Positions 31,703-43,635 of a stretch of DNA of 64,000 bases are shown piece after piece. Location of the stretch: contig NW_026570250.1 of NCBI RefSeq assembly GCF_019649055.1, forward strand, positions 1,054,001-1,118,000, given 5' to 3'. Made by a program: the position numbers and the translations under genes. The notes under the pieces were generated by a model, which was not told the DNA's origin, searched no databases, and saw only the letters and a program-made list of their open reading frames with translations. Source of the stretch: Paramacrobiotus metropolitanus. Its lineage: Eukaryota; Tardigrada; Eutardigrada; Parachela; Macrobiotidae. Numbering within the stretch: the first letter of the stretch is position 1; each line of letters starts with the position of its first letter.

Positions 31703-31759
31703 TGCTACTTAAGAACACAATTTCGACTGGAAAGTAGAACTGAGTTGGAATGGAATGAA

Positions 31760-32110
31760 ATGTTTGTGTTTGGCGGCTTTATATACTTGCGGGAATTCTA
31801 GGATTTGAGTTTCTGTAGAAATTTCTAGAAACTTCCACTGGCTCAGGAAATACTACCATAAGGTTCATAAAGTAATCATGCCACACCATAGAAAACTTTC
31901 GAAGGTGATGACGTAAGAAAACTAACTTCAGTAAGCTGACTAAGTTGGCGTCTTAATATACCCGCGCGAATTTTGGGACTTGAGTTTTTGTGGAAATTTC
32001 TAGAAACTTCTTTTAGCTGAGTGACAATTACCAAAAGGTTCATAAAGCAGGTCTGTCACACCACAGAAAACTTTTGAAGGTGATAATGTATTAAAACTAA
32101 CTTCAGTAGG
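31760..32110 (-). promoter_or_regulatory. Duplicated heat-shock promoter of the OB/Rep gene
   Basis: Two direct repeats of about 180 bp. Each holds a four-unit perfect heat-shock element GAAATTTCTAGAAACTTC (31818-31835 and 31993-32010) next to a TATA-like site: TATATAAAG near 31778-31786 and TATATTAAG near 31955. The first TATA is about 76 bp before ATG 31702. Confidence 0.8.
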
Positions 32111-32590
32111 CTGACTAAGTTTTAGCGGATTGATTAGGTTCGCTGAAATTAGGTTCGGTTCAGTTGGTTCATTAAGGCTAGGTGGGTTCAGTAGGTTCAC
32201 TAAATTTTCGGTTGGATTCAGTTGGTTCACTAAAATTTCGGTTGGGTTCAGATGGTTCATTAAAGATTTGGTTGGGTTCAGCTAGTACATTTAGGATTTG
32301 GCTTCGTTCAGTTGGTTCACTAAATTTTCGGTTGGGTTCAGTTAGTTCATCAAGGATTTGGCTTGGTTCAGTTGGTTCACTAAATTTTCGGGTTTGTTCA
32401 GTTGGTTCACTAAATTTTCGGTTGGGTTCAGTTGGTTCATTAAGTTTTCGGTTGGGTTCAGTTCGTTCTTCAAGGATTTGGCTTGGTTCAGTTGGTTCAC
32501 TGAATTTTGGATTGGGTTCAGTTGGTTCACTGAGATTTTGGTGTTCATTTTGATTAGGAAGTATGTTCAGCAGGTTCACTACAGTTTGTG
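32110..32590. repeat. Minisatellite B, 5' subterminal in Helitron 2
   Basis: About 30-bp units ggttgggttcagttggttca + ctaaattttc. Frames on both strands read as repeats; not genes. Confidence 0.85.
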
Positions 32591-32695
32591 AGCTTGTTCA
32601 TTAGGTTCACTTCGTTTGGTAAGTATTTTGGTTTTGACCAATGAGAGCGATTTGGAGGCGGTCGCGTTACGACTCCTGCCGCTTAATATGTAAGA

Positions 32696-34483
32696 CAAGC
32701 ACAGCACGCGGCGCTTACGCGCCGCGCTGCAGTGCAAAGGCGGTTTTTGTCGGCTGGTCATTTTTTCTAAACGAATGGAAGTGAAACGGTTTTATATGCT
32801 GAGTAAGTCTTATTGAAAGGGGAATACAGTTACTGTATCTAGAAACGGGATAAACCGAAATTCTTCGGTTACAAAACGCTTAAAAGAGTGGACACATCAT
32901 GCGTGCCCTTCGGTTACCAAAGGGTTAAAGGAGCGGGTGCCGCACGCGTAGCCTTCGGCGACCAAAGGCCCAGAAAAGCGGGTAACGCGCGCGTGCCTTC
33001 GGTGATCAAAGGCTCAAAAAGGCGGGTAACGTACGCGTGACCTTCGGTGATCAAAGGCTCAAAAAAACGGGTACCGCACGGGTAGCCTTCGGTGACCAAA
33101 GGCTCAAAAAAAGCGGGTAACGCACGCGTGGCCTTCGGTGATCAAGGGCTTAAAAAGGCGGGTGCCGCACGCGTAGCCTTCGGTGATCAAAGGCTCGAAA
33201 AGGCGGGTACCGCACGCGGAGCCTTCGGTGACCAAAAGGCTCAAAAGGGCGGGTATCGCACGCGTGGCCTTCAAAGATCAAAGGCTCAAAAAGGAGGGCA
33301 CCGCACGCGTGGCCTTCGGTTGCAAAAGGCTTAAAAGAACGGGTCCAGCACGCGTGGACTCCAGTGACCAAATGCTCAAAAAAAGCGGGTAACGCACGCG
33401 TGGCCTTCGGTTATCAAAGGCTCAAAAGGCGGGTACCGCACGCGTGGCCTTCGGTGATCAAATGCTCCAAAAGGTGGGCACCGCACGCGTGGCCTTCGGT
33501 TGCAAAAGGCTTAAAAGAACGGGTCCAGCACGCGTGGACTCCAGTGACCAAATGCTCAAAAAAGCGGGTAACGCACGCGTGGCCTTCGGTTGCAAAAGGC
33601 TTAAAAGAACGGGTCCAGCACGCGTGGACTCCAGTGACCAAATGCTCAAAAAAGCGGGTAACGCACGCGTGGCCTTCGGTTATCAAAGGCTCAAAAAGGC
33701 GGGTACCGCACGCGTGGCCTTCGGTGATCAAATGCTCCAAAAGGTGGGCACCGCACGCGTGGCCTTCGGTTGCAAAAAGCTTCAAAGAACGGGTCTAGCA
33801 CGTGTGGCCTCCGGCAACCCAAGGCTAAAAAACCCGAGCCCACAGGCATGGCCTTCGGTTATCAAAGGCTCAAAAGGGCGGGTACCGCACGCGTGGGCTT
33901 CGGTTGCAAAAGGCGTAAAAGGACGGGTCCAGCACGCGTGGACTGCGGTGACCAAAGGCTTAAAAGGACGGATACCGCACGCGCGGCCTTCGGTTTCAAA
34001 AGGCTTAAGAGGACGGGTCCCGCACGCGTGGACTGCGGTGACTAAAGGCCTAAATGGACGGGTAGCGCATGCGTGGCCTTCGGTTGAAAAAGGCTTAAAA
34101 GGACGGGTCCAGCACGCGGGACTTTCGGTTACTAAAGGCTTAAAAGGTGGTACCTCAAGGTAATTAAAGGCTTAAAAGACGGTACCGGTAAATTATTTAA
34201 AGTTATCAGGTTTCTTTAAGAACTAATGTTTGGAAGCTTAGTAAGGAGCAATGCTGAAGCCGGGATCCGGTTTATCAGGCAAAGGTTTTTACAGGTGAAG
34301 GTACTAAGTTTCGGAAACTTGGTAAGGACAAACGCGCAAAAGCACAGGTTTAAGGGGCTGCAAAAGCTTAAAACCCGCCAGGCAGGTTCTGGCCAATCAG
34401 AAAGGTTAGGCTGGTTCTGGCCAATCAGAACGTTTTGGAGGCAGGAGCGTTCCGGAATAACGGTTCTGCTTTAATATATAGGA
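32696..34483 (-). mobile_element. Helitron 3 (non-autonomous, 45-bp minisatellite)
   Basis: On the minus strand it starts TCCTATATATTAAAGC at 34483 and ends with a GC-rich hairpin and CTTG at 32696. CTTG replaces the usual CTRR and directly touches the TC start of Helitron 2. The body is a 45-bp minisatellite. The termini differ from Helitrons 1, 2 and 5, so this is a second subfamily. Confidence 0.75.
32900..34170. repeat. 45-bp minisatellite in Helitron 3
   Basis: About 28 units of accgcacgcgtggccttcgg followed by tgatcaaaggctcaaaaagg; the period is near 45 bp. Because 45 is divisible by three, all frames stay open and mimic 60-240-residue proteins. Confidence 0.85.
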
Positions 34484-35232
34484 CAAGCACAGCGCGCGGC
34501 GTTTACGCGCCGCGCTGCAGTGCAAAGGCGATTCAGGTCAGTTGCGTCTTTTTGGGTGAGTTCCGCACGCGCGGCCTTCGGCTACCAAAGACTCAAAAAG
34601 GCGGGTACCGCACGCGTGGCCTTCGGTGACCAATGGCTCAAAAAGGCTGGTACCGCACGCGTGGCCTTCGGTGACCAAAGGCTCAAAAAGGCGGGTACCG
34701 CACGCGTGGCCTTCGGTGATCAAAGGCTCAAAAAGGCAGGTACCGGACGCGTGGCCTTCGGTGACCAATGGCTCAAAAAGGCGGGTACCGCACGCGTGGC
34801 CTTCGGTGACCAAAGTCTCAAAAAGGCGGGTACCGCACGCGTGGCATTCGGTGACCAATGGCTCAAAAAGGCGGGTACCGCACGCGTGGCCTTCGGTTAC
34901 CAAACGCTTAAAAGGTGGGACCGCAAGGTTTGTTAAAGTAATTAAAGTTATCAGGTTTGTTAAAGAACTATGGTTTTGAAGCTTAGTAAGGAGTAGAGAT
35001 AGATAAGGGTGGAATCCGGTTTATCAGGCGAAGGTTTTCACAGGTGATGAAACTAAGTTTCGGATACTCAGTAAGGACAAAGGCGTAAAAGCACAGGGTT
35101 AAGGGGCTGCAAAAGCTTAAAAGTTGCTAGGCGAGTTCCGGCCAATCAGAAACGTAAGGTTTTTTCTGGCCAATCAGAAGGTTTTGGAGGCAGGAGCGTT
35201 CCGGAATAACGGTTCTGCTTTAATATATAGGA
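34484..35232 (-). mobile_element. Helitron 4 (non-autonomous, 749 bp)
   Basis: Starts TCCTATATATTAAAGC at 35232 (preceded by host A) and ends with a hairpin and CTTG at 34484, abutting Helitron 3. It contains eight units of the same 45-bp minisatellite (34560-34915). Confidence 0.75.
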
Positions 35233-37560
35233 TACGTAAATTCAAAAAATCACAGTTGGGTTGTTGTTTCTGTACCAGATAAAATGCTCGCGATCTTTAC
35301 ATAAGTCGACTGTCCAATGAATCTGCTTTTTATAGTACGTTTAAATGCATCCCATAGTTTGAGCATGACCATGTCATAATGCGCTCAGATCGCAGTGTTA
35401 TTGGAATGCCAAACATTTCTGGAAGAAAGATATACAACAATCCTTTGTCGTTAAATCCGATCGTAGCGACTGATTGAGCAAGGGTGTGATCAGAACTGTG
35501 TATCAGCCCATCTATCGGTAAAATAATTTGTTGCTTATTCGCTTATATTGTGCTACGGTTTTAGACTTTCAGTTAGTTATAAGTACGTCACAAAGCGCTA
35601 TAAATTTATGTATTACGTATTTTACTAATTTTACCTATTTACGTTTGAACTTTACCGCTATCTAGCGTCAGGAAGAGGCAGTTTTGACGATAAATGTTAG
35701 CGGCTTTGATCGTCTTGAAGTAAATTTATGAAGGAAGATGATTACCGCTATCGTATGCAAGTACATAATTATTAGCATAAAAATTAACAACTTAATTACA
35801 AATATAACGTGGATAGCGCAGTTTGCAATACGGTTCATAAGTCATAAGTAGATCGCATGTGCAATATGCATATATTGCATGTTGTCTTAACGTTAACTAG
35901 TAACTACCACGGCTCGGTTTCTTATCAGGATAACATTAGTACACAAATTTATATTTGTGCAAGTTATGTAACGTTTTTGATTGTGTACCACCACAAACAA
36001 AGCCGTGTAAACATAAACTATAAACCGTGAAAACAAAATAAAATTACCTTTTCAACGGCTATAGAAAACATACAAGAGAGAACGTTTGCATGATATGAGC
36101 ATGTCGCCGAAGTGTAATGCAGGCAAGTTTTGTACAGCAAAAAATTTGTGCGCGAAGGATCAGGATCATGACCGGCAAAAATTCCATAATGTAAGAACTG
36201 GCAAGTAATGGGATACAACATCGCCAAAACGCTGACTATGTTCTAATAGGTACGCAGCTGACTACGTACAGCAAAACTGACATAAAGTATTATAGAAGTT
36301 GTGGAAAACTATGAATATTAAAATACGGCAGCGAAACAACAACCGCCGCAGAGGTGTATCTGTACATATGTTCCCACGCGTTTGGCTAATATGGCAACAG
36401 CCAGATGAGCTGTTTGATTTATGTAAATTTGGTTTATGTTGGATTTATCTAAATTACGATTAGTTTAAAGAAGCTTCTTCTTTTCAGTCTTTTTTAATGT
36501 GCAACACCATAAGAATTTGAATTTCCATTTATAAGCTAATACTCGTATACATACAGATGTTTACTGAAATCGTCGCCGGGAAGTCTAACGCAGTACAAAA
36601 CAATGTTTTATAAATAGCGGAAATTTGTATAACGATGCAGTTGCACCGTCACACGTAAAAGGTCATGCACTTAACAAAGAAATAACAAGAAGTGCAAGTT
36701 TACAATGCAAATCTATTTTCGTCCTTATATAATGCGTTAAAGTTGCCTTTTCAACCAAGTTCAGAAGAACCAGCAAAAAATTCTTCCCCAGGAGTTGCCC
36801 ATGCTGCCGATCCTAAGCCACGTGATAGGATGACAATACATTTTAACGATTGCCAATAACATCTAACATCCAGATCGATATAAGTGCACAGTATCCAATT
36901 TTCTGCTTATCCGTTTTCCAGGTACAGCCGCACACTATTGTGGCGTGTATAAGCCGCAAAATATAATTTACCCAACTGTACACAAATTCATTTCTATATC
37001 CGCTGTATAAACAGTTGGAGAAAGCCGTCCCTTACTCCTTTCGTGCTTACTCATAAGATTCTCTTCAATAAACACCAACACCTCGGCAGAAATTTCTCTG
37101 TAGACCTTTTTACCCGCTCTTATGCGACGTATGAAAAACGTAAGTAAACTTGCAATTTATTACGCTCAGACGTCTGTAACGCTAGACCATGCTGATGTTA
37201 TTTTAATGCATGCTTTTGCGACATACCGATACACTTGGCGAGACTGTTTTAATTAAAACATTTTAAACAACGAATTTGCCACGGTTACGTCCACTTATTC
37301 CAGAATCCTGACCCTCCCAAAGTCTATGAATAGCCGGTGCAACTTTTAAAGTTATTAACTGTAAGTACTGTATGGTAAGTGCTGTAAGTAGTAAGCACTA
37401 CTGGAGCTTTTTGTAAATGGAAATGGTATTTTTGGAAATGGTATGGAAAGCACTACTGGAGCTTTTTGTAAATGGTAAATGGTATTTTTGTATCCTTTTC
37501 TTTATTGGGCAAAAGCCATCAATACAATAAAAAGTGCATACGCAGAATACTACGCAAAAT
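35233..37560. other. Host DNA right of the Helitron array
   Basis: AT-rich. Only one exon-like segment is seen (35339-35511). A direct repeat of about 45 bp (actactggagctttttgtaa at about 37397 and 37452) precedes the LINE 3' end. Confidence 0.4.
35339..35511 (-). other. Putative exon of an unknown host gene
   Basis: 173 nt, open, between an acceptor (ttaccgatag) and a donor (gtacta). Reads SSDHTLAQSVATIGFNDKGL, then LPEMFGIPITLRSERIMTWS. No family recognised. Before the Helitron array inserted, it would have lain close upstream of the M15-type peptidase gene. Confidence 0.4.
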
Positions 37561-37569
37561 GATTCACAT

Positions 37570-40439
37570 TTAAACATTAAAAAAACAACCAAAATCGTTA
37601 GCGCTGTCAGTCATTTTAGAACGCATACCCAACGTGCCCAAAACAGCGGCAGCATTTCCTTTTACAACAGCTAGGCTAAATCTCTGCTTTAAAAATGCGG
37701 TAGAGCGTGGCTCCCCTGTCGCGTCGCGAATCCTTCTGCCGACGAAACGAATAAGCTCCGAAAATGCCGGGCCAAAAGTTCCAAAGGTCTCGACCGCAAG
37801 GGGATAAAGAAGATATCCCATTCTTTCCACAAAGGCGTATTTACGACGTTTACTGTCTTCGGCCAAGAGCGCAACACTGCCGGATGCACTCGCGCTTGCC
37901 CGCACATGCGATAAGGCTACTGTGTCCCAACATGTAGCGTCCCAAACTAGCGCTTTGCCGTCACGTACAGGGACGAGAGTCATGCCGTCTGGTCGTGTAT
38001 TGTTTATACCGGACAGTCCCAGTGGCTCGCTTTGGCATGGGTACCCAGCATGTTCCAAAGCCCGCTTTGTTATATCGTTGAGTTCCACATGTCTAGAGTC
38101 TAGAGTCTAGACCATCTTCCTCGGCTGCTGGAACAGGATAGGCCGTGGTGACCATTTGTTTCCACATGGCTTCCGCAGTTCACACAGTCGTGTTCTTCTA
38201 CAGCTGGAAGTCCAAACCGAAGTGCGATGCCAATACGCACTTCTTCATCCCGCAAGAATGTGCGCAAATTAGGTGCAGGCAAAGCATTTAGCCATGCGCC
38301 CGAATCACGGTGTAGCGCAGCTAACAGTACGGCTCTGTTTGCTTCGTCGGTGGTCGTCCGCTTCATTAACAGCACTGCTTGGTCAATCAACGGTCGATCC
38401 CATGCGGATTGGAACTTTCTCTGATCCATAGCGGGAGGTTCACAGTTTGTCTCTTCTGACCATCGCAGCACAAGTGGATCAAGTAGTGTCGCTGCTGCAG
38501 GGTGGTAGATCATGGAAACTAAGGGAGTAACCGAATACGCCGATGCCAGAAAGGCAGGAAAAACTAGCGCTGTCGTACTCCGTAGCCCCATACCCCCATC
38601 CCTGATAGGAAGCGACATCTGGCTCCACTGTGCATCGTTCAAGCGGATGTTAAGGATGGACTGCAAACCGGCACGGACAATGTCGTCCATGGATGTCGTC
38701 AACGCCACGTGCTCGTAACATCTGCTTGTGCGGAAACCGTAGAGCAGTTTCGGTATCAGTAAACAATTTCGCAGGAGGTACAAGCTGTAATGTGCTGGTA
38801 TCAATTTGAGTCGCGATATGAAATACTCCAGCTGCAAGGATTTACTGCGTAGGAAAGTCTTGCACGCCGCTGTCGTTAAAGGAGCTCCAAGGAGAGTAAA
38901 TTCTTCTTCCCTGGAAACGGCCATTTCAGGAAAAGCATTGAGCACCATTTGTACAGCATGTAAACGGTCCGCAGTGAATTTTCCCACGCTGTAAACTTCG
39001 CATTTGCTGAGATTGAGCTCTAGTCCCATTCTGAAACCGCGTGCAATGATAAGTCGTATTGCTGCAATAACTTTTTCCGCGAAACCAGCTAAAGTGACAT
39101 CATCAAGGTAGCCAACTGCTATATCACACTCCAAGTCTTCAAAGAGTGGTAGTGTTGCAAGGCCATAACCAAACGGACCAGCGGGATCGCCTTGTTGCAC
39201 ACCAGTTTCTGAAGACAGCAGGGACGTACCGCAAGCCAGGTGTGACGTATACCGATAGGACTGCCAGAAGTACCGAAAGTACGCAGGGAACTTGTCACGT
39301 ACAGCAGCCAATAAAACGTCCCGGCGCAATGTATTGAAGGCATTTCTGAAATCGAGCTTTACAATAACGCGCGCGTCCGCATGTGTCGTTTCCACGTAGC
39401 TCCGAACAGCATGCGCGGCCGCTTCAGCGCCCCCTCTTACGCCGACGCCGAGTTGCACGGGGGAAAACATTGCGGCTGCTTCTTCAGCGCACCTGTTGCT
39501 AACAATCTTGGAAACCAATCGCCGTATCGTGTCCCCTACGGCGATTGGTCTCACTCCTCCATCTTTTTTTCCCAGTGGAATTAAATTAGCGCCGAAAAAA
39601 TACGGCCTAATATCTTCAGGTATATCCGTCTTGAGAATCATATTTGTCAGATCAGTGAGTGCGAGGCAAAGATCGCTTTGTTGATCGTCCTTGCGATTTA
39701 GGAGGTCCTTCAAATGTTGCGGGCGAAGGCCAAAAACTCCTGCTGCTGAGCCAGTGGGAAAACTAAAAACGGCAGTCATTACCTCGGCAGGAGAAACAAG
39801 TGGTGGTAAGAAGGAGTCATCAGGTGCTGGAGGGAATTGGCAGTCGTTGGGTGCTGGCGGGTGCTTATCTCGTAGTACTTCAGCATTGATCTCGGCCAGT
39901 TTTTCATCTTCCAGCAGTATCCTAATAGCTCCTTTAATATTAGCATCTTGGAACATGGAGTTTACCGAAGCACGTAGGCTATCTTGTGCGGAAGTATTAT
40001 TTCTGGCTTGCTCGCGACGGGGCAGAGTATGGCGGTTTGCAAGGGACAGATCTGCCAGGTTCTTTCTAATTACGGAGGTGAGAGATTCCCTGCGAAGAGT
40101 TTTGGTAGGTGGCAGCGATAAAGCGGTCGGTGCAAACAACAGCAGTGCGGTCCAGGTAGCAGATGAATTCTTGCGCACGCAGTTCCTGATCAGATCAGTC
40201 AGCACTTGAGCACATTGGCGACGCACCGCTTTAGGCACTCGTTTTGGAATGTGGTATCGGTCGCCTTCCAAGAAGGAACGTAAGGGGTGCTTCTGAGTCC
40301 CTCCAGGCGTAGGTAATGGAGGCTGGGCAGAGCAGGAACCCGTGGCGTGCTTGCGCGAACATGCCTTCAGATGAGCGGCGAATCCAGCTCCCTGCGTGAA
40401 ACACTTTTTGCAGTGCGGGCAAGGCTGATCAGGAGCCAT
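37570..40439 (-). pseudogene. Non-LTR retrotransposon ORF (RT + restriction-like endonuclease, R2/R4 type)
   Basis: Starts at ATG 40439. An N-terminal zinc finger (CPHCKKCF ... HLKAC) leads to reverse transcriptase motifs (GSAAGVFGLRPQHLKDLL, GGVRPIAVGDTIRRLVSKI, VIVKLDFRNAFNTL, GVQQGDPAGPFGYGLA and the catalytic VGYLDDV), then a CCHC knuckle (DCVNCGSHVETNGHHGLSC) and, in the next frame, a PD-(D/E)XK endonuclease (RPDGMTLVPV ... LVWDATCWDT). That order is typical of early-branching LINEs with one ORF and no APE nuclease. The two frames (38100-40439 and 37570-38088) are split by a repeat expansion at 38091-38111. A poly(A) signal (aataaag on the minus strand) lies near 37500. 5' end not defined. 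Confidence 0.85.
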
Positions 40440-41240
40440 AAATACTGAGAAAATGGAGAAAGACCAACCTAATGCGTCCTCGGGAAGGCCGGATGCCCAG
40501 GAGAATCAGGCCGCCGCGAGCAGCTTCCCATTCCGTGGCACTTTCCCCTTCCGTGGTACAGTGCCACGGTTAGATTCTCCGAAGCCACCCTCGCAGTCAG
40601 TAGGAGAAACTCCCTATCGACGCGCTGGGAAATTTAGCGCAAAATATCCATCCTTTATATTGTACTTTATTCAGGGGTCCAAAGGTCCAAATTTAGCGCA
40701 AAATACCCATCGAAAGTCAAATCATTCATAATAATAATTGATTTCAGTTTAAATATACACAGCACAGACCATTATCTTTATTAATCCATTATCTTTATTA
40801 TCTTTATTAAAGGCAAAAAATCACTAAAATCATCACGCTGTAAATTGTTTAGTGCATAACGCAACCTCTTATGCGAATCACCGGAGCCTTAAATTAACAA
40901 GGAATTAATTAGCTTACGCTATTCTGTTGGGTACTGTGTGAGCTTTTTCTGCACAGTTAATACTGCTTGGGAGTGTATCACTGTGCCTGTATTGCATATT
41001 GACAGCTGATACTACCCACGAGTCAGTATTCAACTTATTCGTGTATTAAATTATGAATATAGATATTTTGTAATTGGGCTACCATATGTATTGTACAGCA
41101 TTGCATATTACACTTACAAATTGTGATAACTGTTACAATTTAATTTTCTTTGCAGTACTGTGACGCTTGTGTGAATAGATTTATTAAGCATTTCGTATTA
41201 GGATAGTCTGCAATTTGTTGCGCGTGTCATAATTCAATTA
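40440..41240. other. Host or LINE 5' flank
   Basis: A short GC-rich part (40450-40700), possibly the LINE 5' region, then AT-rich DNA with ctttatta repeats at about 40770-40810. No supported gene. Confidence 0.35.
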
Positions 41241-41284
41241 CTAGCAACGACCGCGGCGCGCTACGCGCCGCGGTATCCACCGAA

Positions 41285-42551
41285 GGTTACGTTGCGCTGT
41301 TAACTATCGTGTGGTTAAATTACACCGTTTACTTTAACGTGATTTTGTTACGGCGCTTAGTCTCGTTTGGTTAAGTTACGCCGCTCAATCTCTTGGATTA
41401 CGTTTTGTCGCTTGCTCTTTTGTGGTGACCTTACGCCACTCACTATCGTGTGCTTACGGCACCTTACGCCACTTACTCGCGTATGCTTACACTCTTGTGT
41501 TTACATTGCGCCGCTTACTTTCTTGGGGTTACGTTACACCGCTTACGCTTTTGCGGTTACGTTACGCCGCTCACTTGTGGTTACGTTACGCCGCTCACTT
41601 GTGGTTACGTTACGCCGCTCACTTGTGGTTACATTGCGCCGCTCACTCCTTTGTGGTTACGTTACGCCGTTCAACCTCTTCCGGTTGCGTTGCGGTGCTT
41701 ACTCTCTTGTGGTTACGATACGCCGCTCACCAGTGGTTGCGTTAGACCGTTCACTGTTTTGCGGTTACGTTGGGCCGTTCACTCTCTTGTGTTTACATTG
41801 CGCCGCTTACTCTCTTCTGGATACATTGCGCCGCTAACTTTCTTGTTAATACGTTACGCCTTTCACTCTCTTGTGGTTACGTTACGCCGCTCACCTTCTT
41901 GTGGTTACGTCAGGCCGTTCACTCTTTCGTGGTTACATTGCGCCGCACTTACCATCTTGGGGTTACGATGCGCCGCTTACTTGTGGTTGCGTTAGACCGT
42001 TCACTATCTTGCGAAAACGTTGCGCCGTTCACTCCCTTGTGGTTACGTTACGCCGCTTGCTGCCTTGCGGTTACTTTCCCCCGCTCACTCTCTTTTGGTT
42101 TACTTTGCGCTGCTAACTCTCTTGTGATTACGTTACGCCGTTCACTCTCTTGTGGTTACATTGCGCCGCATACTCTCCTGTGGTTCGGCTACGCCGCTCA
42201 CTTTTTTGCGGTTACGTTTTGCCGGTCACTGTCTTGTGGTTACATTGCGCAGTTCACTCTCTCGTTGTTACGTAACGCCGCTCACTCTCTTGTGGTTACG
42301 TTACGCCGTTCACTCTCTTGTGGTTACATTGCGCCGCATACTCTCTTGTGGTTAGGCTACGCCGCTCACTTTCTTGCGGTTACGTTTTGCCGGTCACTGT
42401 CGTGTGGTTACATTGCGCAGTTCACTCTCTCGTTGTTACGCAACGCCGCTCACTCTCTTGTGGTTACGTTACGCCTCTCACATTCTTGCGGTTACATCGC
42501 GCCGCTTACGTTCTTGTGGTCGCGTCACGCCGCTCACTTTCTTGTGGTTAC
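41285..42551. repeat. Minisatellite A in Helitron 5, part 1
   Basis: Same 28-30-bp family as in Helitron 1. It contains three short 22-bp units (cgctcacttgtggttacgtta) at 41570-41630. Confidence 0.8.
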
Positions 42552-43635
42552 TGTAGTGTATGTAGTACTCGTACAAAGATTGTACGAGTATCTCGTGAAA
42601 TGGGATAATGGCCTATGGCTAATGTGCCGTAGCAACGGCATTATTGTTGTCCGTTATTGTTGCCATGTCTAGAGTTTAGTTGGTTGTTTGCTGCTGTCCC
42701 GAGCGGACATAATAAAAGATTATGCCGTTCGTTCAATACATGACAATGGCGTGAAGGATGTAGCTTTGTGTCAGAGGGGCGTATGTGCCAAGAGTGACGA
42801 CAACTTGAAGCGGAGCGACAGCGAAGGATGCAGACCACTCCATCCGAGACAGCGGATGTCAAATATACTGGGAAGAAGGCCAGAAAGAGGAAAGGTCAGA
42901 AGGACGATCCTAAAGGCCGAGTGAATCCCGTGATGGAAGCCAGAGTAATGAATGGCAAGTGCCATCCGGAGGAAGCAATGGAGGAGATAGTTATCCTCAG
43001 AGTGAAGCCAGAGATGGAACCGAGAAGAGAGCGGTTGTCCATCCGAAGGGCGAGAAGAGTGACATGGAGTTATCCCGACAGGATGCCAGTAAAGGGCGTG
43101 ACCTGCGGAGTGCATGAAAATGAGTCGCCCGACAGGAAGCCAATGGAGGATGGCGTGGCCTGCGGAAGTGCCTCCATGAAAGCAAGAAAGGAAGAAGAGT
43201 GCCAGGAACTGCCGAAGGGCGTTGCCTGTGAAGGACGCAGTGGCGCACCGTACGAGAGCGCAGTGGCGAACTTTTCGTAAGGACCAGCAAAGGTTGCAAG
43301 GGAAGTACGAAGGTTTAATTGCAGTTACGTAGTTACGTACTAACATGTGTTTGCATAATGATGATGCGCATGAGGCATGAACACGTACGTACAAAGTGAA
43401 TGAAGTGTTTGTACTTTTGGTTTTCAAAAGTGAAGGGCGAGTGTAGTGTATGTAGTACTCGTACAAAGATTGTACGAGTATCTCGTGAAATGGGATAATG
43501 GCCTATGGCTAATGTGCCGTAGCAATGGTATTGTTGTTGTCCGTTATTGTTGCCATGTCTAGAGTTTATTTGGTTGTTTGCTGCTGTCCCGAGCGGACAT
43601 AATAAAAGATTATGCCGTTCGTTCAATACATGACA
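42552..43635 (+). mobile_element. Miniature LTR retrotransposon (TRIM-like), 1,084 bp
   Basis: Two 194-bp direct terminal repeats (42552-42745, 43442-43635) start TG and end CA and differ at only about four positions. GTTAC is duplicated outside (42547-42551 and 43636-43640). A primer-binding-like TGGCGTGAAGG follows the left LTR and a purine-rich stretch precedes the right one; aataaaag in the LTR can serve as poly(A) signal. The interior is too short for gag-pol. Confidence 0.8.
42828..43280 (+). CDS. ORF inside the TRIM-like element
   Basis: 150 residues, very basic and acidic mixed (GKKARKRKGQKDD, RRERLSIRRARRV), with a repeated GVxCG/VAC motif. No gag, protease or RT motif. It may be residual coding sequence or chance; low support as a real protein. 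Confidence 0.25.
   Translation: MQTTPSETADVKYTGKKARKRKGQKDDPKGRVNPVMEARVMNGKCHPEEAMEEIVILRVKPEMEPRRERLSIRRARRVTWSYPDRMPVKGVTCGVHENESPDRKPMEDGVACGSASMKARKEEECQELPKGVACEGRSGAPYESAVANFS

Larger units (their letters stand above)
21775..32695 (-). mobile_element. Helitron 2, decayed autonomous copy (10.9 kb)
   Basis: On the minus strand the 5' end TCTTACATATTAAGCGGC starts at 32695, and the 3' end is a hairpin followed by CTAG ending at 21775. Order from the 5' end: minisatellite B, a promoter with heat-shock elements, RPA14/OB-like exons, Rep/helicase, a second heat-shock promoter array, RPA70-like gene, a G-rich repeat, a RING-H2 gene, and the terminal hairpin. Both ends match Helitrons 1 and 5, so this is the likely source of their enzymes. 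It abuts Helitron 1 and Helitron 3 with no intervening base. Confidence 0.85.

Noticed and set aside
32900-34920. CRISPR-like array
   Set aside because: Repeats are contiguous units with no unique spacers, in eukaryotic DNA within Helitrons.
32914-34979. Open frames of GTARVAFGDQRLKKA-type repeats on both strands
   Set aside because: A 45-bp minisatellite keeps every frame open because 45 is divisible by three. Not proteins.
36018-36227. 69-residue minus frame
   Set aside because: No family feature, no splice or promoter context; expected by chance in this length.
39691-40209. Plus-strand 172-residue frame over the LINE
   Set aside because: Antisense of the RT ORF.
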